Shown piece by piece: positions 14,101-29,100 of a stretch of DNA of 64,000 nt. The position numbers and the translations under genes are program-made. The notes under the pieces are model-generated. The model did no database searches and was not told the DNA's origin. It saw only the letters and a program-made list of their open reading frames with translations. This DNA is from Strix aluco. Taxonomy: Eukaryota; Chordata; Aves; Strigiformes; Strigidae. The first letter of the stretch is position 1, and the number at the start of each line of letters is the position of its first letter. The stretch covers positions 89,991,994 to 90,055,993 of the forward strand of contig NC_133932.1 of the NCBI RefSeq assembly GCF_031877795.1, in the 5' to 3' direction.

Positions 14101-17100
14101 TGTTTTCACAGGGCACTGATTCTCCTCTGTGGAGTCACCAGTTTGCTTGAAGCTAGCAGGAATTTGACTACCTTTGAGTCTCCCCCTTCCCGTTTAATTT
14201 TGGCGCATACTAGCTGGTAAATTTAGAAATTATTTTTGGAGACAGGGGAAGAAGAGGCCTGACACTCTGCATAGGTTTGATTGCCATAGAAACCAAGCTA
14301 AAAACACTCAGGAGGGAACAGAAAATGTCTGTTTCAAGGCATTACTTATGCTATGTACTTAAGTGTTACCTGAAACAGCATTTAATATTAAAAGTATAGA
14401 AATTGTATCTAAGATTTTTTTTTCCAATAGTAAGATTATTTTGCCCACTTTTTTAATTAAAGGATTAAGGACAACTCAAAGTTCACCATCCCAGTCCCCC
14501 CTCCCAAGCCCCCAGTGAACTATTACATGGTAGTAAGCAATACAGCTGCTTTTGCCAAGATTATGGTCAAAACAATTGCCAAGACCTATTAAGGTACAGA
14601 CAACTGTAAATTAGTACCTTCACCTGCCCCCCACCCTCACATTTTAAAAGCAGGACACAAAAACATTTTTTTCCTTCACATCTCAGTCTGTACACAGGGT
14701 ATCTGGTTGGCTATATGGAGATTTACAATTAAAAAAAGGGAATACTTTGTTATTAGACATATTACTCTTAAACTGTTTATACAAATATTTCAATTCCTGC
14801 TTTCACAGCCCTGAAACTACAGTACATTACAGGCTCAAAAGTCATCATGCTCATATTCTCAAGATCTATCTGTGTTAGGAAATTTAAAATTCAACGTTCA
14901 ATCGAGGAGCAACAGCTCATCTGACACCAATGACTCAAAATCTCATGCTAACTACTGAAGAGCGTATAGGAAAAAATATTTGTTTCCTTCATAGGATTTC
15001 TACCCTATACTATCTTCAGCTTCTTTCCCCAAGAAGCTCTATAAAACAATGATTCACTATTTCATTTCAGAAGTTAAAATCTATGTCAGACCTTTCAGCA
15101 CCAAAATACTGTGGAAATTACAGCTACCTTTATAAGTGCTGCATCTCCTCCTGCAATTTATTTCCTCAAGTCTGTTAGCTTGTGTAATTATTTTCAAAGT
15201 CATCAGATGCAATGCCTGAAATCAGCTGACACCCTACAAAGAACATGAACCACAAGAAAGTGCTTAGTACAGAAGCCTTCACTGAGTGGACTGATGCGCA
15301 TGCATTTACTCTTTCAGCTTTTCAAAATAAAAACTTAAACTGGGAGGAACATCTCGTTCTTTACTTAATACTTTTCATTTACCTGCAAATAGGAATTTTG
15401 TCTGACCTACAGAAGGTTGCTTGTCTGGATAAACAGTTTGCTTCATTTGTGATGAACTGATTGATATTCCAAGAGTGGCAATACAGGCAAGTTATTATAA
15501 TATTCCAAATTTAAAAAAAAAAAATCAGGGGAGAAGTATGTAATAAAATGTCTTATGTCACCTGTAGCATACATACACAAGACTAGAACAATATTTTCTG
15601 ACACAAGTACATTGAAGCAGCACACACTAGTTCTAGTCATACTCATAGTGTAACACACAAACAGCACACTCACTATTTCTGTTACCTGATTTTATGCACA
15701 TTTCAAAGGCTGATGTTTTCCCATTTTCCCCATCCAAAATATGATTTACAGAAATCACTGCATTATAAAATTATTGCAATATAATTAACTCCAACAGAAC
15801 ACTGCAAGCACTTTAAAAGACCTCCTTTAGAAACATACACTATTTTCATGCTATTTATATATATTTTTTTAGTGCAGCATAAAATTATGCAGAGGATACT
15901 GCCATGCAGGGGGGAAAAAAAAACCCCAACCAAACCCACAAACAAGTAGTCAGCTTTCTTTTCCCATTTCCTTTTATAACTTTATTACCAGCTCATCTTG
16001 ACAAAGCTTAACTTTTAGGTAAGCTTTTGTGTTTTAGTAGTGATGGTTCTGCCTGGGGCACCATGGAGCTTCACACCATTCTCACTAGCAACTGTAAATT
16101 AGGAGCACTTTTAATGTGTCCTCCTTCCTAGCCTTTCCAATGATTTTACATTTCTTGAGAAGCTTGGCTTCTCCAGTTTTGACCTCACACCAATCAGTTC
16201 ATGGGTTCTTTCAAACTGCATTCAAACAAACACAATGCATAGAAACTCCATAACGCTGGACCTAATATTCTCCTTTAAGTATGGAGACAACTAACTAGAC
16301 CATGCAAGTTCAACCTCTATATGAAAATCAGTCAGTTGGTACACTTCCTCCACCCTCCACAAAAAGCAACACTCCTAGCAACAGAGGTTCATCATCTTCA
16401 CTTTGTTGAAGTTAACACTTGGGTCTTCTACAGTCAGTTTTTCAGTCTATGACTAAAGGTCAGCCAAAAATATCCACTTACTGCAGCTTCTAGTGCTGGA
16501 GGGAAAGGCATGAAAGACTCATCTCAAAATTGCCAGTGCAATGCACAAAAAGTATTCCAACATTTCTACATTAGATTCATGACATCTTCCATACTGCTAC
16601 ACAGGTATTTATTCCATGGAAATTCTACTGTAGTAAATATGAGAGCTGTAACCAACAGTAGGTTAAAAAGAAAACTGCTATCATCTTCATTAAGTTTTCA
16701 GGAAGCTTATCAGCTCTGTGTTACACCTGGTATTTTCATTTGCTGAAAAATTCAAAATGCCTTTTACACCTGCCTACTCATAGCAGTTTGTAAATCTGTA
16801 CTGAACTGTTCCCTACAAATGAGGCTTGAGATTGAGACTTGAAAGCAGAATTCTCTACCTACATAAAAATAATTTCACTTGAACAAATACAGGCTGTGTA
16901 TTAAATGCTTGTTTTGTAACCACATTTTGTGTTTTTCCAGCTTCAGCAGTCTAAAAATAGGTTTATTCATCTGCAAATAGCAAAATATTAATCTTGGGAT
17001 TTTCAAGGGAAAAAAACAAAAGGAAATCTTGTAATAAAATTTAATTCTGAACCTGTTCTAAAAATACTCAATGTTGGAGACAGCTTTGACCTCTGTTTAC

Positions 17101-20100
17101 CCATCTCTGTTGTTTCTGAATGACACATAATAGTCTCAACAGCTCACACCATCTACTATTACTTTTGTATTTTTAGAAAGAAAACATAAAACCTATACAG
17201 TTAACCCATAAACACCATTCAAGTGCTAAAAATCAATCAGCCCTAAAAATCAATCAGCCCTAATTTAGGTCACTGGTAACCACTGAACAACCAAAACTGA
17301 AACCAATAATCCATATTACACTTAGATAAGAACTACAAGAGCTGAAGCGATAAATAAATCCTTCTGCAAAATAAATGTTTTCATTTTCTTGTTTATCAGG
17401 AAAAACACATATCCCCAATGGCCTTTGAAATATTTCACAATTTTGTAAAATATAAGTATTCTTGAGGAAAAAAGAAACCACACCACCACATCATATTTTA
17501 ACTTCCTAGCTTTCTCCTCAGTATCAGTTTTCATCCTCTACCAATAAGGTAGTTTACAAGATCACTCCTTTTTCTTCAAATTCCTGTTGTAACACCAACC
17601 TAACACAAACCCGTGCAGACCAGCTAGTAGGAACGCAGCTATTTGCGGTTCAGCACCAAACGCACCCCTCTCCTGAACCACAGCCCTGGCCACAGCCACA
17701 ACACTCCAGAGAAACATTATCCTCTAGACACTGGGGAGCCCTCATATTAACAAACACTCTACTAAAGTACTAAGCAATTAAGTTTAAAAGGCATTTCAGT
17801 ACACTCCAGTAAAACACCGAAGTCCAGCAACTTTCAGATACTTTTTGCTTTTATATACTTCAGTGATCAAATTTGATCAGAATTCCCAACCGCACAAAAC
17901 AGATCCCCACCATGCCATCTTTTGACAAGCAGCAACTATCACATACCCAGATCTAACAATAGCCCTTCGTGACAGTGGTTTGGGTTTTTTCCTTGATGCA
18001 CCTCTGCAGAAAGTTTTCAACAGTAGTCAGTATGTTAGAAGGTCAAAGGTATAATATCTGCACTAGAAGCAGGAAAGCAGAACAGAAGTCCATTGCTGCC
18101 ATTCCACAGCTGTGTAGAAATACCAAGTGTGTCTACTAAATAAGGATTAGGTACCATGGAAACCCACCACCTCTGGAGGCAAATTTCTAGCAAAAGAATC
18201 CAAAGAGACTTATACTGAATGTTGTTGAAAAGATACATTACAACAGAATGTTTTTTCTGCCAAAGTGAGACTCCTCATGTAAAAATAAAGAGATCCATAG
18301 CAAGTGAAAGTGGTTTACATGCATGTCACTTAAGTGATAGATGATTTTAGTTGTTTAACTTAGGATCTTTAAGATACTGAATTTTGCAAGTTTTTAAAAA
18401 AAAAGAAGCTTATAAGAATGTCAGAAAAAAACCCATAACAACCAAACCCCACAACAATGGTGATCAGGATTTTGTGAAGGGAAAAAAAAAAAAAAAATTA
18501 TATATATATGTAATGTGTGTGTAGCTAGATATATATAGATATAGATCTATAACTCTCCATCCCAACAGCTACTTTACATATAACATTTTACTTGCTCTTC
18601 CATTTTTTGTGGATAATCCAGAATTAAGTAATTAATTACACATTTAAGAGCACAACATACACATTTACATTCGTTCCCTATGGCTTCTAAGACATCTATT
18701 CTTTCCCATCCCCCACATTAATAGCAAAAGTAGAGCTATTAGTAAAGGACAGTAACTTACCATGTGTCAATATGAGAACTCTTCTAAAAGTAAATATTCT
18801 GAAATAATGCTACTAGAAGTGTAGTGTTATCCTTTAAAATACATCCATTTCTCTTGATTTATTTTTTCAGGTTTATTCTCTACTAAATAATTATTCAGAA
18901 ATAATTCTGAGTACTGGAATTTTGGTATGATCCAAACAGATATATGCTTCGTATTTTTTATAAAATTTTAAATTGGGCATAGTTTCCAAGAGTTTTTCCT
19001 ATTGCATCATTATAAGAATTAATCATGAAATTTGTCAACAAAAACCTGATGTCTCTAATACTAATAAAGACTGTGGCTGGGACCAACATTTTTCAAATCT
19101 TCAAGAACAAGTATAAAAAAAAATATTTCTACAAAAAAAAAAGTTGGTGAAAGCTTACTCTAAAGCTTGTACTTAACGAGGTATTGCAACTCTAATCTAC
19201 TCTAGAATTTAGAAGTTACTAACGATTACCATGTAGCCTTCTATTTGTCAAATGGTAACGCAGAAACTGCTTGAGGAACCAGTTTAGATTCTATAAACAA
19301 AGTACAAAATGAGGCTCTCCACCATGAATGCTTTCTAGTTAGAAGAGACTCATTAATAAAACAAAAGTATGTACCTGAGACCAGCAAAGGAAGTGTTCTG
19401 TCTCCAACACAATCATCAGAAGATCCGTGGACAGCACACGAGCCTTAGTCACTTACTTGCCATCCATTTTTCTCAAGACTCCACCAACATTCACAGCTGT
19501 TGTATTATAGCTGGTAAAGTGCACGTGTCTGTCTATTCCATTTGCATCTCTTACGGATCTGATGTGTGTGAATTTGTGTTCCTGTATCTGCTAGTACTAT
19601 CTGCCTCAATGATCTTGTGTATTAACAAACTACTGATGGTCACTTCTCCTTGTGTAGTTTCTTTTCCATGATTTAAACCAAACTTCAGTGAGTGCTCTCC
19701 AGTTTTAACATTGCACAGTTCGGTGAATAACAGCTCCACAACTGCTTTATCCACTGCCTTGGTGACTTTGTAAGCACTGATCGCTTCCAACTCTCACCAC
19801 CCATTTCAGATGCCACTTTAAAAAAAAAAAAAGTCTGCTTCCCTCTCTACCTTCTGTAGTTCTTCTAGGCTCCTCTTGTGAGAGACCAAAACTGTGTACA
19901 GTACCCAACATGGGAGCAGGCCCCAGGCTTCATACAATGATGCTTCCTGTTCATTCTCACTGTCTTCCCAATGATGGACAAAGTTTCAACAGGATTTGTT
20001 GGCAGCTGCTACTAACCAACAGCTTCAGCAAACCATCAGTGGCAGCTCCAAGAACTGCAAGTCAAAAGGTCCTATCTTTACTTACCATCAGCTTTACAGA

Positions 20101-23100
20101 ATTGGTACAGAAAGTAGATCCCGGTCACTCCAAAGTCATACACAATACGAAACACGTAAACTGTAAAAGTACAGGGAATAGAAGAGACTGTAAAATTAGG
20201 AAATGGATAGGACTGTCACCAAGACCAAACTCAATATTCAACAGTTAGTTCCAGCTTCCATTTTAGTCTGAAAAATTTAGTCTGAAAAATTCCTTTTTGA
20301 TTGAAAAAGCTAAATATTTCTCTAACTATACTATGCATGTTCCGCTTTAAGGCCCAACTACAGTAGGAAGGCTCACACACAAAGCTTCCTAATGAAGACA
20401 ATGCAGGAGGATGACACAAATGGCAAATTCATTTTACAAGGGGAGGTATAAAGAAAAAGAGGAGTTTCTTCCTGAAGAAGTATCATGGAAACTGAAGTGC
20501 AGAAGCAGCACACAGCTACACCTTAAGTCCCTGATTTGAGAGAAGTAGGAAAAAAAGGACTCAAGTTTGTGTCTCCTATATCACATGTAAGTAAGTGGCC
20601 TTGAAAATTCTGCAGGAAAACTCTAAGAAAAACTTCAAGTGTCTCAACTTGATTGACAACACAGAGGTTTTATCGCTTGTGTACTTGAATAAAGCTAGTC
20701 AAGCACAACAGTTTCGACAGTACAGAATAACACTTACTTGACAGTATAGAGTAGACCAAAATGAAATCATTAATTAAATAAAATATAAATTGGAGGATAT
20801 TATTAATCAATAAGAGCAAACACTCTATTCTTATTAGCAGGTCAATCGTGCCTGACTTTCAGCTTAACTCACTTTCTTAGTAACTGGAAATGGAGTACTC
20901 AAGCTCCTCAATTTACAGAGATAATATAGACAGAAATTTCAACAGCTTAAAAAAACCCCACATACATACACGACCAGCTGAACACACTTATTGTACATTG
21001 CATGCAGAAGAACAGGCTCTACTGAAAAGGCTCTCCTTTTGATTTGTGGTCGTCTTTCTCTTCTGTCCACTATGGGACTCAGCTTTAATAAAATTTAGTA
21101 GCAAAGACAAACACAACTCACACCAGCAATGAACATTAAAGGCCCTTTCTTTAAAGAACGCATGTTTATGTCTCAACAGATAGTGTCAAGTTTTTTCAAC
21201 CCTACTGTTAAGAGTTACAGAGCGCCGACCAAGCATTTTAAAGAAAACCTACAAAATATGTGGCCCAAAGGACAATTCTCTGGACCTCTCAGTTGCTAGA
21301 CAGATGATGCACACATCTGGAAGCAAGCACTTTCCAGCAGGCTGTTTGATTATAAGGCAGCTAAACAAAAACAAAACAATAAAAAAACCCAGCAGTCCAG
21401 GAAGCTCACCTCTTCACAAGATAGCAGATGATCGAACTAGTGCTACCTCTAAACCATAGGGAGTATTTAAAAACAAAAAAGTAGCAGACATTGAGGTATG
21501 GGAAAAAGGAACACAGGCTGCACCACTCATCATCAGCGGTGGCCCAGCACTGCAGGGCTTTAGTGGCCTGCTCATTTGTTCAAATTATGCACTCTCATTC
21601 TAGAATTGGGAAGAGGTTTTTAAGAATAAACAGCTTATGCAAATCTTTTTCCTAATCATTTATTCTATACTTTTGATGCAAATCAATTTTGTGACCACAA
21701 CTCTGGAGTTTCAATTAAGTCTTAATGCTTGAGTGCATTCCTTAAAAATACTTTAAGTACTGTTTCTCTTAAATTCCAAAATGTGACAATTGATTCAAAG
21801 TACCATGATCAAAATGGACAACTGGCCTCAGTATCACCCAGGACTCTTATCCCAACCATCTTATGCTTCACCAAAGGCATCACTCACTCCTCAAGGAAGA
21901 CACGTTAACTACATTAACCGTTACCAAAGCAATTCTTAAACATGAACTTGGGTTACTTTACAAAAAAAGAGAAATCCAAACCACCTCATTTTCTGCAGAG
22001 ATAACTGATAAGGTCAATAACCTTTCCTTAAGGCTGCTCTATGTAACCTTTTCAGATTAATCAGAGAAAAGCAAACACATGTTCAAAAATTCAAACTACA
22101 TATACATCTTTACCAAGGACATGATTCTGACCTCTCCTACAACAATTATCAGTCAACATTAATAGGATTACCGAACAATATTTTACCTTTTGCGAAGTTA
22201 AAATGGACAAACTATGTTTGCAAATATGTTAAGTTACCATACAATAGTTGGAGACCAAAATTTTTCTTCAATTTTTACTGGAAAGCCGCGTTTTACAAGA
22301 AGGAAGATGACAAATCTCTGTCAAGCACCTTGAACAATAACTCAAAAAAAAAAAGAAAAATGGGATTACAAACAGAAATAAAGTAACATACAAGTTATTG
22401 ATGGGATTTTGTTGTGTCTACACCACTCAAAGTTTGGAAGCTTGTTTTTTTAAATCATTCTGTCCACTCCAAACAGAGTTGGAGGAGGCAAGGCCAGGGA
22501 TGGGGTTAGGGGGTGACTCAATATCTAGTATTTTGGCTATAGAGTGACTGAGGAGTAAGTTCAACTATATCAGTTTTAGGCTATTATTAGCCTACGATAA
22601 TGGAAACAATGCTTAAGTGGAATACACTTAAATGTTAAGATGGAAATATTTTTTCCACTTTCACTGTAAATCTCAAAGCTGTAAGGCATCCACATCCTGA
22701 CACGCACAGCCAGGGCTCACAGCACAAGTCTGAAATGACTTCAGCACAAAACAGAAGTTGTTAGTCATTTTCATTAAAAACACAGCTGGCAAAGGGGGTG
22801 CCCATTTAACTAAAATCAGCTAGCTGTGACAGTACTTGTCCAAGAAGTGGGAGACCTAAGCCTGAGGCAGCTCAACCCCACAGTCTTGGCTGTTCAATAG
22901 CTCAGTTTCAGTAGGAAGAGCTGGTAGTGCCTCTCCAACCTAAGGAGTTGCCAGTTTTTTCATTCTTTTTTCTACTCATAATCTCTTAGGATTACTTTTC
23001 TTCTCCCTTTGAAAATGGCTTGTCTAATGTGGGTGTACTGGTATACATCCATTTGTTCATTCCCCTTTCCAAAGTAGCTGACACACATGAAGTCTAGAAG

Positions 23101-26100
23101 GAGGCTTGAGGCTATGAAACTGAACGCAACATTCAAATCTATGACTGTAAACTGAGCACTGAGGTCTCACAAAGTTAGGTGTGATGACATTACTGGTTGC
23201 CACATCCTCCTTGTTTTGTCAACACTGTTTCAAGGAAGAAAGTTTCAAAGTAAGGCTAGCATTAGCCATTTGTCAGAAGCACCTGATTTTCCCCGTCTAG
23301 AAGACTGTTACTAATATTTTGTATTAATGTAGTGCTTGATTTCTGAGATTATCCTGGTGTGGTTCCTACCACATTTTTCAGATATGAACAAGCTGAAAGA
23401 GTGCTTAAGAGTTTCTCTTTTTTAAAGTAGCATGAAAAGAACATCTAGCTTGGCCACATCACAGCTGACTTCTGCTGAGAACCCTGCTATTTGAATGCAT
23501 TTTATTCCTCTTACTGAACTTCCGCCTTTTTTAGTAGAAGACTTACTAGATGTGGCATGTATGCATGCCACAGCCTGAAGCTGTCCTTTTACATTACCTG
23601 ACTTAGTGTCACCACACAGATCAGGAACATCTTTCTTTTGGGTTTGTGCATCTTTCAGAAACCTAAAACTCCCACAGTTTCACAAGACAGGCTTAGCCAT
23701 TCCAACAGCTTGCTGTCACCAGAAAGGACAGTCTTGTTCCTACTCTCTCCTCCTGCACTACTCTCATACAGACTCAATCTTAAATTTTGGCCTACCAAGA
23801 CCCTTGGAGAAAAACCCGAGTGGAGCAACCCAGTACATTTTGCTAGTTTTTAATACTGATTTTATTTTGTTCAGTACAGTAAAACTGGTGCCCTATATAA
23901 CTAAACCAATCTGTGTGCAAACTACCTTATGTCCCTCTGTGCCCATGCCAAGAAGAAAACTGCCCACATGCCACAACCTGTGCCCACATAAAAACTAGAA
24001 AGCCATTGTAACCACTGTCACTCCTGCTGTACCAGTGAGCCAGCATTTCTTCATGTGAATCAGTTGCAAAGCTGGGTGTTGTATTTGTGGCCCTCCGAAA
24101 GAGATACAAAAACCAGACCGTGATGGCAATACACAAAGTTAAACCACCTCCCTTTAAATTTACAAAAGGGAATAGACAGAGAAGATTGTACCTATCCAGT
24201 AACTCATCACCTTGACTTAGGAAAAACATACAAAGAGATTTGAGGTTTATTTCCTTGTTCATGTAAAACATGATAGTATTTAGAAACTTAACTAAAAAGT
24301 GAAGAAAATGTGAAATATACTACTTTTTAAGCTGCATCACTACTGTATCCGCAAACATACCTACACATTTATAATTTTTCTTCTTCATTTGTGGCAAGAT
24401 TCTTCACAAAAATAGGGAAAAGTGTTTATAAAAATATTAAAGCTATTCTTTCAAGAAAAATCCATTATGTTTAATGGACACATTTGTCACAGGTAAAAAT
24501 GTTACAGAAATAAACCCAAATTTTAAAATGTTTATTATTAAATTCAAAAAAACAATTAAGATGCAAGGACAGCCCATTGTTTGAAAGTGTTATTTACCTA
24601 ATTTCAGAAAATCCTCATTTGCCCTTCTAAACTATTAGAGGTCTATGCTAGGTGTTTGACATGTAAAAAGCCAGTGCACTGAAAAATTTTTCCTTCAATG
24701 ATTAAGAGGTTCGTATCACTAAAAGCATCAGTGCAACCGCCACAAGCAAGCAACAGTAATGCTTATCACTTAATGCATCTTCATTCAATATTTTTCAGTA
24801 TTATAAACAGTCCCCTAGATGCAGTATTTTATCTTCCAGTTACGACATCACCACCAGATCGGTGGAAAGCAACAGAATTTCCCTAACGTAAACTAGCTCG
24901 GTCTGTTCAGTAACACCAATTACATAAGAGTTCTCCAAAGACAATTAATACTGTAGAAAGTATGCTAGATATAAGCTAGGGGTCTTATAACAAAGGTGTA
25001 GAATAAACAATATTTGGGTTTTTATTTGTCAACCACTATTAGGCTTAGTCCCACAAAAAGAAAGGAAGGAGGAAGAGATTTTTTCTTTGTGCACATTTCC
25101 TGTGTAGGTTGACTCACACGTGTTTGAGACCTACAAAGACAACTTGACTTTGATTAATGTTTTTAACCAGATAACATTGTGAGAGTAAAGAGTCGATGAC
25201 AATGGAGTTAAGAGATACAGAAAATTAAGCTTCATCTGGGATAACTAAAACTATTCACAACATGTAGCATTATGCAGACAAACGGATTGGAATAAAGTGC
25301 TTAGAACGGCAATTTTCATCTCTTAACCCTGTTTCTAAAAAACACACACAACTTGCATTCATCTAAGATTCACATGCCTTTTTAAAAAAAAATTTTCCTT
25401 ATCCCTGCATAGTGCTGTACAACAGCAGGCTGATGTCTCAGAGTCTCACATCACACATCACTTACAAATCCCACCAACAGCAGGTGCTACAGTGGCATGG
25501 CAAGTTCAGTGACAGCTAAACTGACATCCATGGGGACTGCTGCCTTTGGCTCCATATGTCCCAGTTTGCTAACTACTCATTTTACCACTTACCTGTCTAG
25601 CTCTTACCACTCCGTAAGTCAAAGACTGATGACTACCTGATCCCAGATTGATAACCCAAAGCTTTAATAAGGAAAGACCGGGGGGGGGGGGGGGGGGGGG
25701 GGGAGGGGGGCAGGGTGGAAGCAGCAAATTGATTATCATTCAAGCAGTTCAGCATCTAAGTCCTGCACCCTTGAATGCGATTTTTGTGCCTAAACCACTC
25801 ATATGCACATGAAGTCTTCCCTCATGACTCAAGTACCTGGAAAATCACAGTTCACAGAAAAAAAAAGGCAATCTCTAGCTTTAATACTTAGCTGCTCAGC
25901 CAGTATCATGCACTGCAGAAAATGGGTGCATTTCTTTTTCTTTGTTCCAGTATAGATTCACAAAGCATCATTCAAATCATTTTTTCTGCAAACAAGCTGG
26001 ACTAGGAGCAGACATTTCAGACAAGACAGTAATGCACAAATTAAGGTCAGATGACAAAGAGCTAGTAGGTAAAAAGAATCAGAGGAATGATCAGTGAGGA

Positions 26101-29100
26101 ATTTTTATTATAATTTTCCTAAAGTTGATGCCTCAGTCCCCTCATCAACAACAAGCAGAATAGGGGAAGAAAAAGAAAAAAAAAAAAACAACAATAAGGA
26201 AACAACACAACTGAACTGACTAAACTGACTATATCTGTAATGAATGTAAAATCTAAGACACGTTTACCAACAGGATTGTAACATGCAAGTGACTAAGGGA
26301 AAAAAAAGGAAGTAAAGCAAGACAACAAAGGTTGGCTAATTTACTTCTGATGTCATATTCCTGCAGGGAAGCATGACAAATTCTTACCCATCAATTAGTT
26401 TTCTTTTTGCCCTATGAAGAAAGGACAAAAAAGGAGGGGGCAGAAAGCAGTATAAATCACACATGCCCATGGCAGATAGTTATGTAATGCTTATGTACCG
26501 CCTGCTCTTTGCTCACAACGCTTACTTTGCTGCAATTTCAAGTACTGGCTTTCTAACTGTTGCCTGGTTTGAACATTTTTAAACTGCTTTTTAAATAAAA
26601 CACAGACTCACTGAAGAAAGAATAAGATGCAGAACGAAGCTATTTCTGACAGAGATAAACAAGAGAAGCTGAGGGTTAGCTTTATGATCAGACATATTCT
26701 GTTTCATAAGATGACATAAAACTGGCTTGTGCTAAAGCTCAAAACTAAACTGCCTGCCATTCTTAAAGTCTTTTTGTTTAACATATTTGAAGAATCCACA
26801 AATAAAAAGAGGCAGCAGTGAGACAGCTCCTTCAACTTCGCTGAAGTGCTACTGTCATTGCCAGGAACGGAAATGCAAGCCAGTAATTCTTTCTATAATA
26901 ATGTATGCCTGTAATTCTTTCTATTTAGAAGAGAACTTGCCCTGAATAGAGCAAAACAGATCAGTTAGAAGTAAAGGCAGAATGGGTTCAATTGAAAAAA
27001 CCCTGTTTTTTCATGAAAAAAAAAAAAAAAAGAGACAGCGAGCATAGCAGAACTGGTCAGATTTCATAAGCTTAGCACTAAGGAGTGGGACGTTCAAAAA
27101 ACTAATGTTGCATTAGCCACATTAAGACATGTTTTCCTTCTATATTTTGTCTGTAAAAATTAGGACACAACCATAAAATCTGCAATGATCTATTGCTTAT
27201 TACCCATCACAGCCATTATGTAAGCAAATACATCATAACACTTAAGATCACATGCTTGAATAATCAGGTGCTAGTTAAGTACATCTGCAATTGCCTTGTT
27301 CCTTTCATTCTCTAACCCAACACAGTAAGTAAATAACATTACAAAAATCTCAACGTCTAGCAGTCAGATACAACAGAGAGAAGATAAAACAACATGCTCT
27401 TTCCCATGGAACAGTAATCAGTAAGGTCATATTTTAAATTCCAGAGTACATCAGAGGTTAAGATAGTACTTTGATCGTGACTTACAACAAATTCAATGGA
27501 ACTTAACGTGCTGTAATTGTGAAGGCTTCAAAGAACACTTCCATAACAAAATTCAGTGGCACAAATTTATCACAAAGTTTCATATCCACAGGGAACTGAG
27601 TAGGCCAACTCCTGCTGTTGAATATTAAGATTAGCCCTTTCGGAAGGCCGCACCAGAGAGCATTTACCCAAAGGTGGCACCAGCACCATCGCTGGAAGTT
27701 CCTAAATGTAACAAAAATATTAAAGAGGCAAATTATTTCTTTGTTTCATCTTACCATTTTTTTTTCTGTTCCTTTAAGTAATGGAATTAAAATTTCTCTT
27801 ATATTTGTCTGAGGTTTAACAGCATATACTTTTAAGGCCTTTTAAAACATACCCAGGTTACTTCAGGCCTCAGGGAAGAGAAGTGTTTGTAGGCTCTTAA
27901 GAAAACAGTTTGCCAGCATTTTCGTTCTCCATTGTAAAGAAGAAGGAATGACTTCTGCTGATTCCAGGTTATGGTAGTGTGGCGCAGGAAAAGAAGCATG
28001 CTAGAAAGCACTGACCCATACAGCAACTGGCGACCAACTAGCATCCCAAAGGCACACGTCACTCTGGAGAAGTTGCAGGATACTAGGTGTGTTCATCAGC
28101 TATATGACAGTCCCAGTATATAACTGTCCAAAAGCATACAGAAATTTCCCACACTGTAAGACTACCAAACCTATTACAAGGGTTTTCCTATTAGTTCTTC
28201 TTAGATCTTAACCTAGGAACAGTCTGAATATAAGTATCAGCATTTAGTTCTACATAGGCACAGAAATGTGTTCACAGAAATGTGTTTACTTCTGTGAACA
28301 TTGTTTTCACTGCTCAAGCTGTAAAACACAAACATTAAGATAAATAATCCAGTATTTACCTAGAAGATTTTAGTAGAAATTTGAATTACAGACAGTAGCA
28401 AAGATTTCAGACTTCTATAGTATACCCTTACATACATAGCAAAGCCACGAAGTACAAAGAACCGAAGGAGAAAATTAAAACTCTTGACGAGACTGACCAC
28501 ACCTCAGTTGTTTTTGTGACCGATAATCAGAAAAGCTTATATATTTTGTATAATCATTAAACTAATGACTACAAGATTAATATAACTGACATTAATGACT
28601 GTGAGAAACAAGCAGTACAGTCAATTCGGGCAGGAGGAAAATCTTTGCCGCCTAAATGATTATTTCTGTAGTGAAGTTCAGGAAGGAAGGAACAGACATT
28701 TAAACTGGACTCGACGAGCCGCAAACCACTGCGGGCTGTTCTTTAGTAAGCCAGCTTGCCCGCGTGTGTTTGTGCGTGTGCATATACACACACACACCCC
28801 CCCAGCGGCTTACTCTGAAGGTCAGTCTCCCGCATTTTACAGTCCCCTGCATCTAATCTTCATTAAGCCCGCGTACACGTGTGTGTGTATACACACACTG
28901 GCTTAAAGATGACAACACACATACGCGCATTACACTTTATCCCCGTGCCAGACAGCAACGAGCTGTTAAAAATAACAAGGTTTTAGAGCAGGAACGCCGC
29001 TTCGCTCCCAGCCACGTACTCACCAGAGGTAACTAACCCTACCCCGTCCCCCACCCCGCTCCGCGGCAGGCGGCAGCCGCCGTCCTGCTCCGACTGCGCG

